This document shows positions 34,659 through 44,263 of a DNA stretch of 64,000 nucleotides, in pieces (positions within the stretch are counted from its first letter, which is position 1; every line of letters starts with the position of its first letter). A program made the position numbers and the translations under genes. This DNA comes from Pseudomonas sp. RIT-562 (GTDB lineage: Bacteria > Pseudomonadota > Gammaproteobacteria > Pseudomonadales > Pseudomonadaceae), in contig NZ_JAPJIV010000012.1 of the NCBI RefSeq assembly GCF_026241895.1, forward strand, positions 105,450-169,449, read 5' to 3'. Below the pieces are notes generated by a model, which saw only the letters and a list, made by a program, of their open reading frames with translations, did no database searches and was not told the DNA's origin.

Positions 34659-35400
34659 GAACGCCTTCCAATAGAGAGTTTAATTTTGATTCGGTGGCTT
34701 TTTTCGCCGAGCTGGTGGCGGTGTCTTCTGCCTGCTGCAGGGCTGCGTCCTGCAGGCGCTGAGTCAGGCTGTTCTCGGCCGGTTGCGCGGCGGCTTGTGC
34801 CAGCTGTTCTGCGCTCTTGGGTTTGTTCAGCACATCCGCGCCACCGACGGCGGTGACGGTGTTGTTGTCCACCAGCACCCGCAGGCCATCGGAGGAGAAC
34901 CAGATACCGTCCTTGCGCAGGGAGTTGGCGTCGAACGCGACCTTCCAGCGGCTGGCTTCGTCGGAGCGAAAAAACGCCGCGACCCCGACATAGCTCGCGG
35001 CCTTGTTCAACGGCCAGCGATCAACCTGACCCATGCCCGGCAGCAGGGTGATCTCGCGGTTCTCGATCAGGGTATTGCCGAGGGCTTTCTGCGGGTCGTC
35101 CCACAGCGAGTCGGCGTCGATCGAGGCAAAGCGCTCCAGCGAACTGAGCTGGTACACCCGCAGCACCACCGACAGCGGTTTGCCGGACTCGTCGGGGTTG
35201 AGCTGATTGCCGCCGTCGGAGGTCAGGATCACCTTTTCGTTATCGTCGAACAGCATGTCGCCGGCCCAGGTGTCATCCACGCGCTTGCCCACGCGGTCGG
35301 TGACGCCGCAGGCGGTCAGCACCATGATCATTGCCGCGGCCGTCAGGCATTTGGCCAATGCCGGCTGCGCACGTCGCTTCCCTGAATGTGTGTGTTCCAT
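34651..35400 (-). CDS. tssJ: T6SS outer-membrane lipoprotein TssJ
   Basis: The 249-residue protein has a lipoprotein signal ('ALAKCLTAAAMIMVLTACGV', lipobox LTAC) and the TssJ sandwich ('SVVLRVYQLSSLERFASIDADSLWDD', 'VGVAAFFRSDEASRWKVAF'). It anchors the membrane complex at the outer membrane. A long in-frame extension upstream lies inside clpV and has no coding character; the ATG at 35400 with AAGGTGAG is the start. An extra alanine/glutamine-rich C-terminal tail of about 60 residues is longer than the core family. Confidence 0.9.
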   Translation of the reverse strand: MEHTHSGKRRAQPALAKCLTAAAMIMVLTACGVTDRVGKRVDDTWAGDMLFDDNEKVILTSDGGNQLNPDESGKPLSVVLRVYQLSSLERFASIDADSLWDDPQKALGNTLIENREITLLPGMGQVDRWPLNKAASYVGVAAFFRSDEASRWKVAFDANSLRKDGIWFSSDGLRVLVDNNTVTAVGGADVLNKPKSAEQLAQAAAQPAENSLTQRLQDAALQQAEDTATSSAKKATESKLNSLLEGVHE

Positions 35401-35423
35401 GATGCTCACCTTCAAATACTCGT

Positions 35424-38027
35424 TCAGCACAGGCTGTAGGCGAAGTCGCCGTCGCTGCCCAATTCGAGCTTCAAGCTCTGGATCGGCTTGTCCTGCGCCA
35501 TGCGCTCCAGAACGCGCTGGGCCAGTTCCGGCATCAGCGTGCGAGAGAGGATGTTGTCGATGTTGCGTGCGCCGCTGTCGACTTCGGTGCAGCGCGCGGC
35601 AATTGCCTTGATCAGCGCCGCGTCGTAGCTCAGCTGTGCTTGATGGTTGCGCTCGAAGCGCTGGCGGATGCGTTCCAGTTTCAGGCCGACGATGCGTTCC
35701 AGGATCGCGTCCTGCACCGGGTAATACGGCACGATGCTCAGGCGGCCGAGGAACGCCGGCTTGAACACCTGGTTGAGCTCGTCGCGCAGGCCCTCGACGA
35801 TGTCTTGCGGGGTCGGTTGCTGCTCGGCGTTCAGGCACCACTGCATGATGCGGTCGGTGCCGGTGTTGGAGGTGAGGATGATCACGGTGTTGCGGAAGTT
35901 GATCTCGCGACCTTCGCCGTCATCCAGCACGCCCTTGTCGAACACCTGGAAGAACAGTTCGAGCACGTCCGGGTGGGCTTTTTCCACTTCGTCCAGCAGC
36001 ACCACACTGTAAGGCTTGCGCCGTACCGCTTCGGTGAGCACGCCGCCTTCGCCATAACCGACATAACCCGGCGGCGAACCCTTGAGGCTCGAGACCGTAT
36101 GGGCTTCCTGGTACTCGGACATGTTGATGGTGATCAGGTTGCGCTCGCCGCCGTATAGAGTGTCGGCCAGGGCCAGGGCGGTTTCGGTCTTGCCGACGCC
36201 GCTCGGGCCCAGCAGCAGGAAGACCCCGATCGGCTTGTTCGGGTCTTCCATGCGGGCCCGGGAAACCTTGATGCGCTTGCCGATTTCATGCAGCGCGTGG
36301 TCCTGGCCGAGCACGCGTTCGCCCAAGAGTTCAGGCAGGCGCTGCACGGTGTCGATTTCGTCGCGCAGCATCTTGCCCAGGGGAATACCGGTCCAGCCGG
36401 AAATCACTTCGCCAATGGTCCCGCCGTCCACCAGGGCATGCACCAGCGGCTGTTCGCCCTGGACGCTGCTCAGTTCAGCGCGCACAGCGGCGATCTCGCG
36501 GGCATCCGGTGCCTGGTTGTCCGGGTGGCTGAGGGCGCCCAGTTTTTCCACCAGGGCCAGTTCGCGCTGCCACTGTTGTTCCAGGGCGTCACGAGTGAGT
36601 TGTTCGGCGGCCAGTTCGCTGTGCAGGGTGGCCAGGCGGCGCGAGTGATCGCTGCCTTTGCCGGCTTCCTGCTCCAGCACCTGGATTTCGGCCTGCAAGT
36701 TGTCGATCTGGCGCTTGCAGTCTTCCAGCGGCCCCGGTTGCGCGGATTGCCCCAGGGCCACCCGGGCGCAAGCGGTGTCGAGCACGCTGACGGCTTTGTC
36801 CGGCAACTGGCGGCCGGTGATGTAGCGGCTGGACAGGCGCACGGCTTGCACCAGCGCTTCGTCCATCACCGTGACTTTGTGGTGATCCTGCATCTTGGCC
36901 AGCAGGCCGCGCAGCATGTGGATCGCCTTGTCTTCGTCCGGCTCCTCGACCTTGACCACCTGGAAGCGGCGGGCGAGGGCGGCGTCTTTCTCGAAATACT
37001 TTTTGTATTCAGCCCAGGTGGTCGCGGCGATAGTGCGCAGTTCGCCGCGGGCCAATGCCGGTTTCAGCAGGTTGGCGGCATCGTTCTGCCCGGCCTGGCC
37101 ACCGGAACCGATCAGGGTGTGGGCTTCGTCGATGAACAGGATGATCGGGTGCAGGCTGCGCTTGGTTTCTTCGATGACCGACTTCAGGCGGTTTTCGAAC
37201 TCGCCCTTGACCCCGGCGCCGGCTTGCAGCAAGCCCAGGTCGAGGGTGTGGATGGCCACGTCCTTGAGCACCGACGGCACATCACCGTGGACTATGCGCA
37301 GCGCCAGGCCTTCGACCACTGCAGTTTTGCCGACGCCAGCTTCACCGGTCAGGATCGGGTTGTTCTGGCGGCGGCGGGTGAGGATGTCGACCATCTGCCG
37401 CACTTCGAACTCGCGGCCCAGCACCGGGTCAATCCGCCCTTCGCGAGCGCTTTGGGTCAGGTTGATGGTGTACTGATCGAGGGCCGGGGTCTTGCCGTTG
37501 CCTTTGACGGAGCTGCGCGGAGTCACGTCCGCGCCGGCCAGGGGTTTGGCCTGCTGCGATTCGGCGCTGCCTTCCACCAGGGCGCCGAGGTTGACCCGCA
37601 AGTCGTCGGCGTTGATTTTTTCCAGCTCCGGCGCGGAGGCGATCACCACCCGGCGCAGCTCGTTGTCATCCAGCAGCGCCTGCAGCAGGTAACCAGTGCG
37701 GATCTGCCCCTGGCCGAACTCGATGGACGCCAGCACCCAGGCCTGCTCGATCATGCGCGTGATGTGCGGCGACAGGGCCGGAGTGCGGGTATTGCCCTTC
37801 TTGAACGTCCCCAGCGCCGTCATCAACTGCGCCTGCAGGCGATCGGGCACTACGTCGTAATGCCGCAGGATGGCCGGCAGGTCGTTGTCGTTGCTGTCGA
37901 GCAATTGCAGCAACAGATGCTCGATCTCGACGTCGTAGTGCTGTTCCGACAGGCACAACGCAGCAGCGCTTTCAGTGGCGGTGCGGCTGGTGTCATTGAG
38001 TTTGGCAAACAGGGACTTCAGGTTCAC
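35424..38027 (-). CDS. tssH: T6SS sheath-recycling ATPase ClpV (TssH)
   Basis: The 867-residue AAA+ protein has a ClpN domain (1-150), first ATPase domain with Walker A GEAGVGKT (228-235), a coiled middle domain ('QIDNLQAEIQVLEQEAGKG' region), and a second ATPase domain with GPSGVGKT (near 610). ClpV disassembles contracted TssB/TssC sheaths. It overlaps the tssG stop by 4 bp. Confidence 0.96.
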   Translation of the reverse strand: MNLKSLFAKLNDTSRTATESAAALCLSEQHYDVEIEHLLLQLLDSNDNDLPAILRHYDVVPDRLQAQLMTALGTFKKGNTRTPALSPHITRMIEQAWVLASIEFGQGQIRTGYLLQALLDDNELRRVVIASAPELEKINADDLRVNLGALVEGSAESQQAKPLAGADVTPRSSVKGNGKTPALDQYTINLTQSAREGRIDPVLGREFEVRQMVDILTRRRQNNPILTGEAGVGKTAVVEGLALRIVHGDVPSVLKDVAIHTLDLGLLQAGAGVKGEFENRLKSVIEETKRSLHPIILFIDEAHTLIGSGGQAGQNDAANLLKPALARGELRTIAATTWAEYKKYFEKDAALARRFQVVKVEEPDEDKAIHMLRGLLAKMQDHHKVTVMDEALVQAVRLSSRYITGRQLPDKAVSVLDTACARVALGQSAQPGPLEDCKRQIDNLQAEIQVLEQEAGKGSDHSRRLATLHSELAAEQLTRDALEQQWQRELALVEKLGALSHPDNQAPDAREIAAVRAELSSVQGEQPLVHALVDGGTIGEVISGWTGIPLGKMLRDEIDTVQRLPELLGERVLGQDHALHEIGKRIKVSRARMEDPNKPIGVFLLLGPSGVGKTETALALADTLYGGERNLITINMSEYQEAHTVSSLKGSPPGYVGYGEGGVLTEAVRRKPYSVVLLDEVEKAHPDVLELFFQVFDKGVLDDGEGREINFRNTVIILTSNTGTDRIMQWCLNAEQQPTPQDIVEGLRDELNQVFKPAFLGRLSIVPYYPVQDAILERIVGLKLERIRQRFERNHQAQLSYDAALIKAIAARCTEVDSGARNIDNILSRTLMPELAQRVLERMAQDKPIQSLKLELGSDGDFAYSLC

Positions 38028-39094
38028 AGGGAGACCCCATCAAAAGGAATGTGAAAGAGGGCACAACGGGACGGCGTCACATCGACGCCAGGGCGTTTTA
38101 GCCAGCCGAGCCAGCCCAGGGACACGTTGCCCTGGCGACCGAGGCGGGCCGCAGGTACGGCTTCGGGTTTGAGCTTGGGCGCGAGCTGGAAGTCCAGTTC
38201 GGCGCCGACGTAGAACCGCACCAGCTCCACCAGTTTCTGGTAGTCGGCGGTGCCGGGCTGGAAGCGTTGATAGTCGACCAGCTCCAGCGGGCCCAGCTCG
38301 ATGCGTACGCACGACTGGTAGTCCCAGACCCGATTGCCAGCCACTGCGCTTTGCCCGAGTACGGCGTTCTTGCGCCCCAGCTGCGTGCACTGGCTGGGGT
38401 CGAGGTGCAGCCAGCGCCCGGCAAACGGCTTGACCTTGAACGGGAGGGAAAAATAGAAGCTGAGCATCGCTTCGAGGTTCATCGCGTTGCGCGGTTTCTG
38501 CGCGAACAACCCGGAGAAATAGCTGAACAGTTCGCGACGCAGCGGTGAGCCCTGTTTGTCGAATTTCTGCTTCTGCGCCTCGGGACCAAAGCCCACCAGG
38601 TTGAGCAGGTAGCGGTCAAAGTCCGAGGTGCCGTTGCGCTCGTACTCGATGTAGAACTTGTATTTCTGCCAGGCCTCGTAGAACAGCGTGGTCATGCGGT
38701 GCGAGAAAATATCGAGGAACGCGTGGGCGGCGTCGTCGCGGTACTGGACGTGCCGCTCGATCAGCAACTCGGTGTACGGCCGTGGCAGCACACCCGATGG
38801 CCCGACCAGGCCCATGAACGTCACCTGCACTTCCGACAGCGGCAGACCGGCCGCCGACACCTTGCCTTCGCGCTCGAACTGCAGGTCGCTGACTTCACTG
38901 GCAGGGAAATTCAGCGACAGCTGCGAGCGAAAACGCAAAGGGTCTTCGTGCGGCCGAGTGTCCAGGTCCATGCGCCCGGTTCTGCTGTAATGCAGGCGGA
39001 GCAAACGCACCAATTGGAAAAACTCGAATCGGTGCGGCTCAGCCCGTGCCTGGTCGATCAGACCAGGGGTTGATCGCCGGTTCGCGGTGGCCAT
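38024..39094 (-). CDS. tssG: T6SS baseplate protein TssG
   Basis: The 356-residue protein contains the TssG landmarks 'FEFFQLVRLLRLHY', 'GLVGPSGVLPRPYTELL' and 'HAFLDIFSHRMTTLFYEAWQKYK'. It forms the baseplate wedge with TssF and TssE. The gene overlaps the end of tssF by 37 bp and the start of clpV by 4 bp. Confidence 0.95.
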   Translation of the reverse strand: MATANRRSTPGLIDQARAEPHRFEFFQLVRLLRLHYSRTGRMDLDTRPHEDPLRFRSQLSLNFPASEVSDLQFEREGKVSAAGLPLSEVQVTFMGLVGPSGVLPRPYTELLIERHVQYRDDAAHAFLDIFSHRMTTLFYEAWQKYKFYIEYERNGTSDFDRYLLNLVGFGPEAQKQKFDKQGSPLRRELFSYFSGLFAQKPRNAMNLEAMLSFYFSLPFKVKPFAGRWLHLDPSQCTQLGRKNAVLGQSAVAGNRVWDYQSCVRIELGPLELVDYQRFQPGTADYQKLVELVRFYVGAELDFQLAPKLKPEAVPAARLGRQGNVSLGWLGWLKRPGVDVTPSRCALFHIPFDGVSL

Positions 39095-40890
39095 TGGACG
39101 ACTCTCTTCTCGCGCTGCAAAGTGCGAAGGGTTAATTGGGTAAAGCTGTTCATGCTGCAGTACTGGCCGAAGAAGTGGTCCAGCACCATGCCGAACAAAA
39201 ACACGCCGCTGCCGGTGTACTGGCTTTCATCGAAATTGAGGGTGATACCCACGCCACGGACGAAGTTCGGCCGCGGATGACCGATGCGCGCCACCACCGG
39301 TTCGCTGCTGACCGAGACGATTCCGTTGATCTGTTTGCGAATCGCCGAGACGTTGCGGTAGTTGTAGAGCGACAGCAGTTCCAGCAGCACTTCGCGGCCC
39401 CGGGACACCAGGGACATATGGTTGAGCGACAGGTGCGAAATCAACCGCCAGATCACCCCGTTGCCCAAGGGCACGCGCGCGGTGGCGGTGGGCTTGCGCA
39501 GGCAGCGGATGTCGCTGATCACCGAGTTGCCGGGAATGTTGAAATCGCCGCGTTCGCCACCGAACGGCAGCATCAGTGGCAGGTCGCGGTTGCTGCAGGT
39601 CAGGCGGATGCTCAACGTGTCGTTGCTGGAATTGAGCAGTTCGAGCTCGCGATCCACCACCCGGATGACCATGTTCGAGCCATCCTGCTGGCGGTTCTGC
39701 ACCGGGCGGCGGCGGGCTATCCAGAAGCTCTGGCCCGGGCCCTGGTCGCCACGGGGTTCGAAGAACGGATGGCAGGTGCCGACCTGGTCGACACCGCCGA
39801 CCTTGCGCACGCGCTGCACCCGATCGATCGACACCACTTCGGCCGAACTCTGCAGGCGCACATCCGGCGTCACGGCGTACTCGTGCTGGGCGTGGGTCAG
39901 CTGGATCGGCTCGGCCTGCTGACGGAACAGGTTGATGATCGGCGTGCAGTTGAGCTTGAAATTATTGCGCCCGATATTCTGGGTCAGGCGCGTCAGGCGA
40001 TCACTGAGGTCGTAGTCGGAGAAGTAGAAGTTGATCTCGATCTTCTCGAGATTCTTGCCGGCCAGCAGCCGCGCGAAACCCGACAGGTCGAAGAACATGA
40101 ACTTGTCCGGGAAGGTGAAGTACTCGTGCAGCAGGCGGTAACCGAGGAACGAGCGCTCGGAGTAATCCACCAGACCTTCGTCCAGGCTGTAGCCGACGGC
40201 TTGCAGCGCGTCTGCGGGCAAGGCGATTTCGCGGCTGCGGCCCTGGTCTTCAAAGCTCAAGGTGGCCTTGGCCAGGTTGTTGAATAGCAACTCGTAGAGC
40301 TGCAGCATCAGGGTGCTTTCGCCGTCGAGGAAAAACCGCAGGCGTTCCAGCTCCATCTTGCCGAACAGCACATCCGAGGTGGCCGTCAGGCCGATGCGCA
40401 GGCGCGCCACCAGGTCTGCGCTGTGACCATTGAACGCCGAGCGTTCCATCTCGACGAACGAGGCCTGATGCACGGTCACCGGCCACAGTTCGACCGGGTA
40501 GCAGGTGCGGAATTTGCACACCACGCCGTCGATCGGGTTGGCGCTGAGCTCGGTGTGCCGGGGCACGCGGAAGGCTTCGGTGACTTTCTCCTGCTGGCCC
40601 AGGTTGAACTCCACGATCGACATCGACGGGGTAGGGCGCAGGTAGTGCGGGTACAGCACTTCCAGGAACGACTCGACGATTTCCGGCAGCTCGTCATCGA
40701 GTTTTTTATGCACGCGGGCCGACAGAAACGAGAACGCTTCGATCAGGCGCTCGGTATGCGGGTCTTCGCAGTTATCGCCCTCGATGAGCAACCGCGAAGC
40801 AATCTTCGGGTACTGGCTCGCAAACTCCTGGCCGAGAAAGCGCAGGTGCGACAGTTCCTTTTCGTAATAGGGCAGCAGATCGTCGAGCAT
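39058..40890 (-). CDS. tssF: T6SS baseplate protein TssF
   Basis: The 610-residue protein starts 'MLDDLLPYYEKELSHLRFLGQEFASQYPKIASRL', the classic TssF opening. The ATG at 40890 overlaps the tssE TGA by one base (TGATG). The long frame upstream of it is the shadow of tssE. TssF is the large wedge subunit of the baseplate. Confidence 0.96.
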   Translation of the reverse strand: MLDDLLPYYEKELSHLRFLGQEFASQYPKIASRLLIEGDNCEDPHTERLIEAFSFLSARVHKKLDDELPEIVESFLEVLYPHYLRPTPSMSIVEFNLGQQEKVTEAFRVPRHTELSANPIDGVVCKFRTCYPVELWPVTVHQASFVEMERSAFNGHSADLVARLRIGLTATSDVLFGKMELERLRFFLDGESTLMLQLYELLFNNLAKATLSFEDQGRSREIALPADALQAVGYSLDEGLVDYSERSFLGYRLLHEYFTFPDKFMFFDLSGFARLLAGKNLEKIEINFYFSDYDLSDRLTRLTQNIGRNNFKLNCTPIINLFRQQAEPIQLTHAQHEYAVTPDVRLQSSAEVVSIDRVQRVRKVGGVDQVGTCHPFFEPRGDQGPGQSFWIARRRPVQNRQQDGSNMVIRVVDRELELLNSSNDTLSIRLTCSNRDLPLMLPFGGERGDFNIPGNSVISDIRCLRKPTATARVPLGNGVIWRLISHLSLNHMSLVSRGREVLLELLSLYNYRNVSAIRKQINGIVSVSSEPVVARIGHPRPNFVRGVGITLNFDESQYTGSGVFLFGMVLDHFFGQYCSMNSFTQLTLRTLQREKRVVQWPPRTGDQPLV

Positions 40891-41372
40891 CAGTTGAGGT
40901 TCTGCACTTTGTATTCCTGGGTATTGACCTGCAGCACCGCGTCGAAGGAAACCTGGCGGGTGATGTCCTGCAGGCGCAGTACTGCGTCCACGCGGAAGGT
41001 CAGCATGCGTTGGCCGGTCTGTTGGGCGAGCAGTTGCACCTTGACGCTGCGAAACCGTCGATCGCCGACGGTGATCGCCTTCTCCAGCTGGCGTTGAATC
41101 AGCAGGCGATCCTGCGGATCGAGCACACTGCGGCTGGTGAAGTCGGGCATGCCGTAGTCGAGGATGGTCCCGCCCAGATTGACGAAACCTTCCAGCTCGT
41201 TGGCGACCAGCGACTGGCGCGTGTTCACCAGTACTTCCAGGTCGCGAACGATGCTGGCCTTGTAATCGGCCAGCGAACACAAGCGTTGCGACGAAGCTTC
41301 CATGGACTGGTGCGGATGATCGTCGAGCAATCGATCCAGCAGCGATGGCAACAGCCTGTGTTGACTACTCAT
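40890..41372 (-). CDS. tssE: T6SS baseplate protein TssE (gp25-like)
   Basis: The 160-residue protein has the gp25/lysozyme-like baseplate fold ('LVNTRQSLVANELEGFVNLGGTILDYGMPDF', 'QLEKAITVGDRRFRSVKVQL'). The ATG at 41372 is preceded by GGGAGG; the upstream 19 codons of the frame are not needed. It lies between tssC and tssF. Confidence 0.93.
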   Translation of the reverse strand: MSSQHRLLPSLLDRLLDDHPHQSMEASSQRLCSLADYKASIVRDLEVLVNTRQSLVANELEGFVNLGGTILDYGMPDFTSRSVLDPQDRLLIQRQLEKAITVGDRRFRSVKVQLLAQQTGQRMLTFRVDAVLRLQDITRQVSFDAVLQVNTQEYKVQNLN

Positions 41373-41397
41373 TGTGCCTCCCTGGCAATGCTGTCGA

Positions 41398-42900
41398 TCA
41401 GCCGCGAGTCGATTGCGGCAATTCGGCAACCAGACGCAACGACGCGGTCAGCTCATCCAGTTGGTAGTGCGGACGCAGGTAGGTCACGGCCTTGTACACG
41501 CCTGGCTTGCCGGGCACCTCGAACACTTCGGCACGGGCTTCACGCAGCGGGAACTTGGCCTTGGCTTCCTGGCTTGCGGTGTCGTCGAGCAACACGTAGC
41601 TCGACAGCCACTTGTTGAGGAACATCTCGACGTCCTTGCGCGAAGCAAAGCTGCCGATCTTGTCGCGCATGATCGCCTTCATGTAGTGAGCGATGCGCGA
41701 AGTGGCGAAGATGTACTGCAACTGCGCCGAGAGGCGGGCGTTGGCGTTGGCGATATCGGTGTTGTACTGCTTCTGCTTCTGCGCCGACTGGGTGCCGAAG
41801 AACGCGGCGTAGTCGGTGCCCTTGCAGTGCACCAGCGGAATGAAGCCAAGGTCCGACAGCTCTTTTTCACGGCGGTCGGTGATGGCGATTTCGGTTGGGC
41901 ACTTGAGGGCGATCTCGCCGTCGTCGGTCTTGAACGTGTGAGTCGGCAGGCCTTCGACCAGGCCACCGCCTTCCACTCCACGGATCGCCACGCACCAGCC
42001 GTAACGCGAGAACGCGTCGGTGACGCGGGTGCCCAGGGCGTAGGCGGCGTTCATCCACAGGTACTTGTTGTGGTCACGGCCATCGACGCTTTCAACGAAG
42101 TTGAATTCTTCCACCGGCGTGGTATCCGGGCCATACGGCAGGCGACCGAGCACGTGGGGCAGGGTCAGGCCGACGTAGCGTGAATCTTCCGAGGCGCGGA
42201 ACGACTTCCACTTGGCGTATTCGACGGTGTCGAAAATCTTCGCCAGGTCCCGCGGGCCGGACATGTCGGTGAACGAGTCCCAGCCGAACAGCTCAGGCGA
42301 GGCCGCCGAGATGAAGGGGGCGTGGGCTGCTGCGGCGACGTGGGAAATTTCTTCGAGCAGGTACATGTCTTCGGGGCTGCGATTGAACTCGTAGTCACCC
42401 AGCAGCATGCCAAACGGTGCACCACCGAAGGTGCCGTACTCTTCTTCGTAGATCTTCTTGAACAGCGCGCTCTGGTCAAATTCCGAGGCGGCCTTGAGGT
42501 CGCGCACCAGGTCTTTTTTCGAGGCGTTGAGCAGGTGGATCTTCAGCGTGGTGCTGGTTTCGGTCTGGTCAACCTGATACTTCAGGCCGCGCCACGACGC
42601 TTCCAGCTGCTGGAATTCGCGCGCATGCATGATCTCGTTCATCTGCTCGGAGAGCATCGCATCGATTTCGGCAATGCGCGCATCGAGCACGGCGATCAGG
42701 TCCTTGCTCGGCGTCATTTCGCCTTCCAGCACCTGGCCGACCAGTTCACCGATCAGGTCACGGGTACGGGTGCGCTCGGTCTCGGAGCGGGCCACGCGGC
42801 TTTCCGAAATGATGCTGTCGAGCAGGGAGGATTGCGGGGCGAAGTTTTCCACTTCGACCAGTTCGCTGTCCTGTTGAGTCACGGTTTGCTTGTCGTTCAT
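41398..42900 (-). CDS. tssC: T6SS large sheath protein TssC (VipB)
   Basis: The 500-residue protein has all TssC landmarks ('DAMLSEQMNEIMHAREFQQLEASWRGLKY', 'GDYEFNRSPEDMYLLEEISHVAAAAHAPFISAASPELFG', 'RGVEGGGLVEGLPTH'). Together with TssB it forms the contractile sheath. I chose the ATG at 42900, since the 16 upstream codons lie in the short tssB-tssC gap region. Confidence 0.97.
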   Translation of the reverse strand: MNDKQTVTQQDSELVEVENFAPQSSLLDSIISESRVARSETERTRTRDLIGELVGQVLEGEMTPSKDLIAVLDARIAEIDAMLSEQMNEIMHAREFQQLEASWRGLKYQVDQTETSTTLKIHLLNASKKDLVRDLKAASEFDQSALFKKIYEEEYGTFGGAPFGMLLGDYEFNRSPEDMYLLEEISHVAAAAHAPFISAASPELFGWDSFTDMSGPRDLAKIFDTVEYAKWKSFRASEDSRYVGLTLPHVLGRLPYGPDTTPVEEFNFVESVDGRDHNKYLWMNAAYALGTRVTDAFSRYGWCVAIRGVEGGGLVEGLPTHTFKTDDGEIALKCPTEIAITDRREKELSDLGFIPLVHCKGTDYAAFFGTQSAQKQKQYNTDIANANARLSAQLQYIFATSRIAHYMKAIMRDKIGSFASRKDVEMFLNKWLSSYVLLDDTASQEAKAKFPLREARAEVFEVPGKPGVYKAVTYLRPHYQLDELTASLRLVAELPQSTRG

Positions 42901-42910
42901 CTTCAGGCTC

Positions 42911-43444
42911 CTACTCTTTGCCATCGGTGGCAGGGACGGCAGCTTCACGGCCGAATTCCTTGCCCAGCGTTTTCAACTTTTCGGTGTTCTGCAGCACGTC
43001 CATCAGCAGCTCTTCGAGCTTGTCGTTGCCGCCCATCTTGTTGCGCAGGTCTGCCAGCTTGTTGCGTACTTCCAGGAGCTTGCGCAGCGGTTCGACCTGC
43101 TTCACCACGTTCTGTGGCTCGAAGTCTTCGAGGGCATTGAAGTTGAGCTCGACGCCCAGCTGCGTGCCGTTCTTGGCCAGGGTGTTGTCGACGCGATAGG
43201 TCAGGCGCGGCTTGATGCCCTTGAGCACGCCGTTGAAGTTGTCGCGGTCGATGAAGATGAACTTGCGGTCCTTGAGCTTCGGCAGCGGCTCCAGCGGGTT
43301 GCCGGAGAAATCGCCCAGCACACCGACGACAAAGGGCAGCTCTTTCTTTTCCTGAGCGTCACCGATATCCACGTCGTAGGTGATATGGACTCGAGGCGCG
43401 CGAACGCGGTCGAGTTTGTGCTGGGTACTTTCCTTCTTCGCCAT
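42911..43444 (-). CDS. tssB: T6SS small sheath protein TssB (VipA)
   Basis: The 177-residue protein begins 'MAKKESTQHKLDRVRAPRVHITYDVD' and contains 'LPFVVGVLGDFSGNP', standard for TssB. The ATG at 43444 has AGGAG spaced correctly. It precedes tssC by 10 bp. Confidence 0.96.
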   Translation of the reverse strand: MAKKESTQHKLDRVRAPRVHITYDVDIGDAQEKKELPFVVGVLGDFSGNPLEPLPKLKDRKFIFIDRDNFNGVLKGIKPRLTYRVDNTLAKNGTQLGVELNFNALEDFEPQNVVKQVEPLRKLLEVRNKLADLRNKMGGNDKLEELLMDVLQNTEKLKTLGKEFGREAAVPATDGKE

Positions 43445-43513
43445 CGTCATCTCCTGGTGCGAACCAATTCGCTGCAAGTCATTTGCGTTCGGCTGAACAG
43501 TCGGCCGGACGCG

Positions 43514-44263
43514 TTACATTCCTTCGATCGTCAGCAGCAGGCGCTGACGGATTTCATCGTTCATCTGCAAAATATTGTCGTGGCCCACCAGCTCTTCGAA
43601 GCTGCTGTTGCCGGCAATCTGGGTGCTGCTGCGGATCACTGCCTCATCGGGCAACTGCGCGCGCACCGGTGAGCTGATGACGCAAAACGGCAGGTCACCA
43701 AAGTCTTTCAGGCGTTCGAAACTCACGGGAAAACGCAGCCCGTCCAGCAGTCGGCTCAGGCCCGGGGATTTGCTCAGGCAGTAGAACAGCACCAGGTAGT
43801 GCACGACGAAGCGATACAACTCGGCGCTGCTGCGATTGGGGTCTTTGATCACGGTGCGAAAGCGCGCCAGGTCGAACGAACTGAAGCCGATCACCCAGCG
43901 CACCGGGCTGGTAATGCGAATGACCTGACCGCTCTGGGACAGCACCTTGTCGTATTCCAGCGGGAACAGTTCCGGCGTGGTGCTGATCAGGTTCAGGGGC
44001 ACTTCGAGTTCGTTGACCAGCTGGAACGGCGCCGCCGAACCGATGCGGTCGTACAGTTCCTTGAGCTCTTTGAAATGGTGCTGGGTCTCACGCCCGCTGC
44101 TGCGCTGCGCGCCTTGCAGGTACTCACCAAAAAACGCCTGCGGACGGATCAGCAAGGCCAGGGTGGACAGGTAATCCGCAGCCTGGACCTTGAGCTCATC
44201 GGAAATGGCCCGGGTCTGGCTGCGCAATTTGATCAGTGCTTCAACGTCAAACGTCTGAGTCAT
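43514..44263 (-). CDS. T6SS-linked protein of unknown function upstream of tssB
   Basis: This 249-residue protein is the first gene of the main T6SS transcript, 69 bp before tssB. It is soluble-looking, with no signal or membrane helix, and includes 'SFDLARFRTVIKDPNRSSAELYRFVVHYLVLFYCLSKSPGLSRLLDGLRFPV'. Its position matches an accessory gene found upstream of tssB in related clusters (I recall 'tagX' in the P. putida K1 system, not checked). No catalytic motif is evident. Confidence 0.7.
   Translation of the reverse strand: MTQTFDVEALIKLRSQTRAISDELKVQAADYLSTLALLIRPQAFFGEYLQGAQRSSGRETQHHFKELKELYDRIGSAAPFQLVNELEVPLNLISTTPELFPLEYDKVLSQSGQVIRITSPVRWVIGFSSFDLARFRTVIKDPNRSSAELYRFVVHYLVLFYCLSKSPGLSRLLDGLRFPVSFERLKDFGDLPFCVISSPVRAQLPDEAVIRSSTQIAGNSSFEELVGHDNILQMNDEIRQRLLLTIEGM

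Noticed and set aside
35401..35841. N-terminal extension of TssJ into clpV
   Set aside because: The extension has Arg/Pro/His-rich shadow composition. The lipoprotein signal begins only at the ATG at 35400.
40891..41280. N-terminal extension of TssF over tssE
   Set aside because: TssF family similarity starts exactly at the ATG at 40890, which overlaps the tssE stop.
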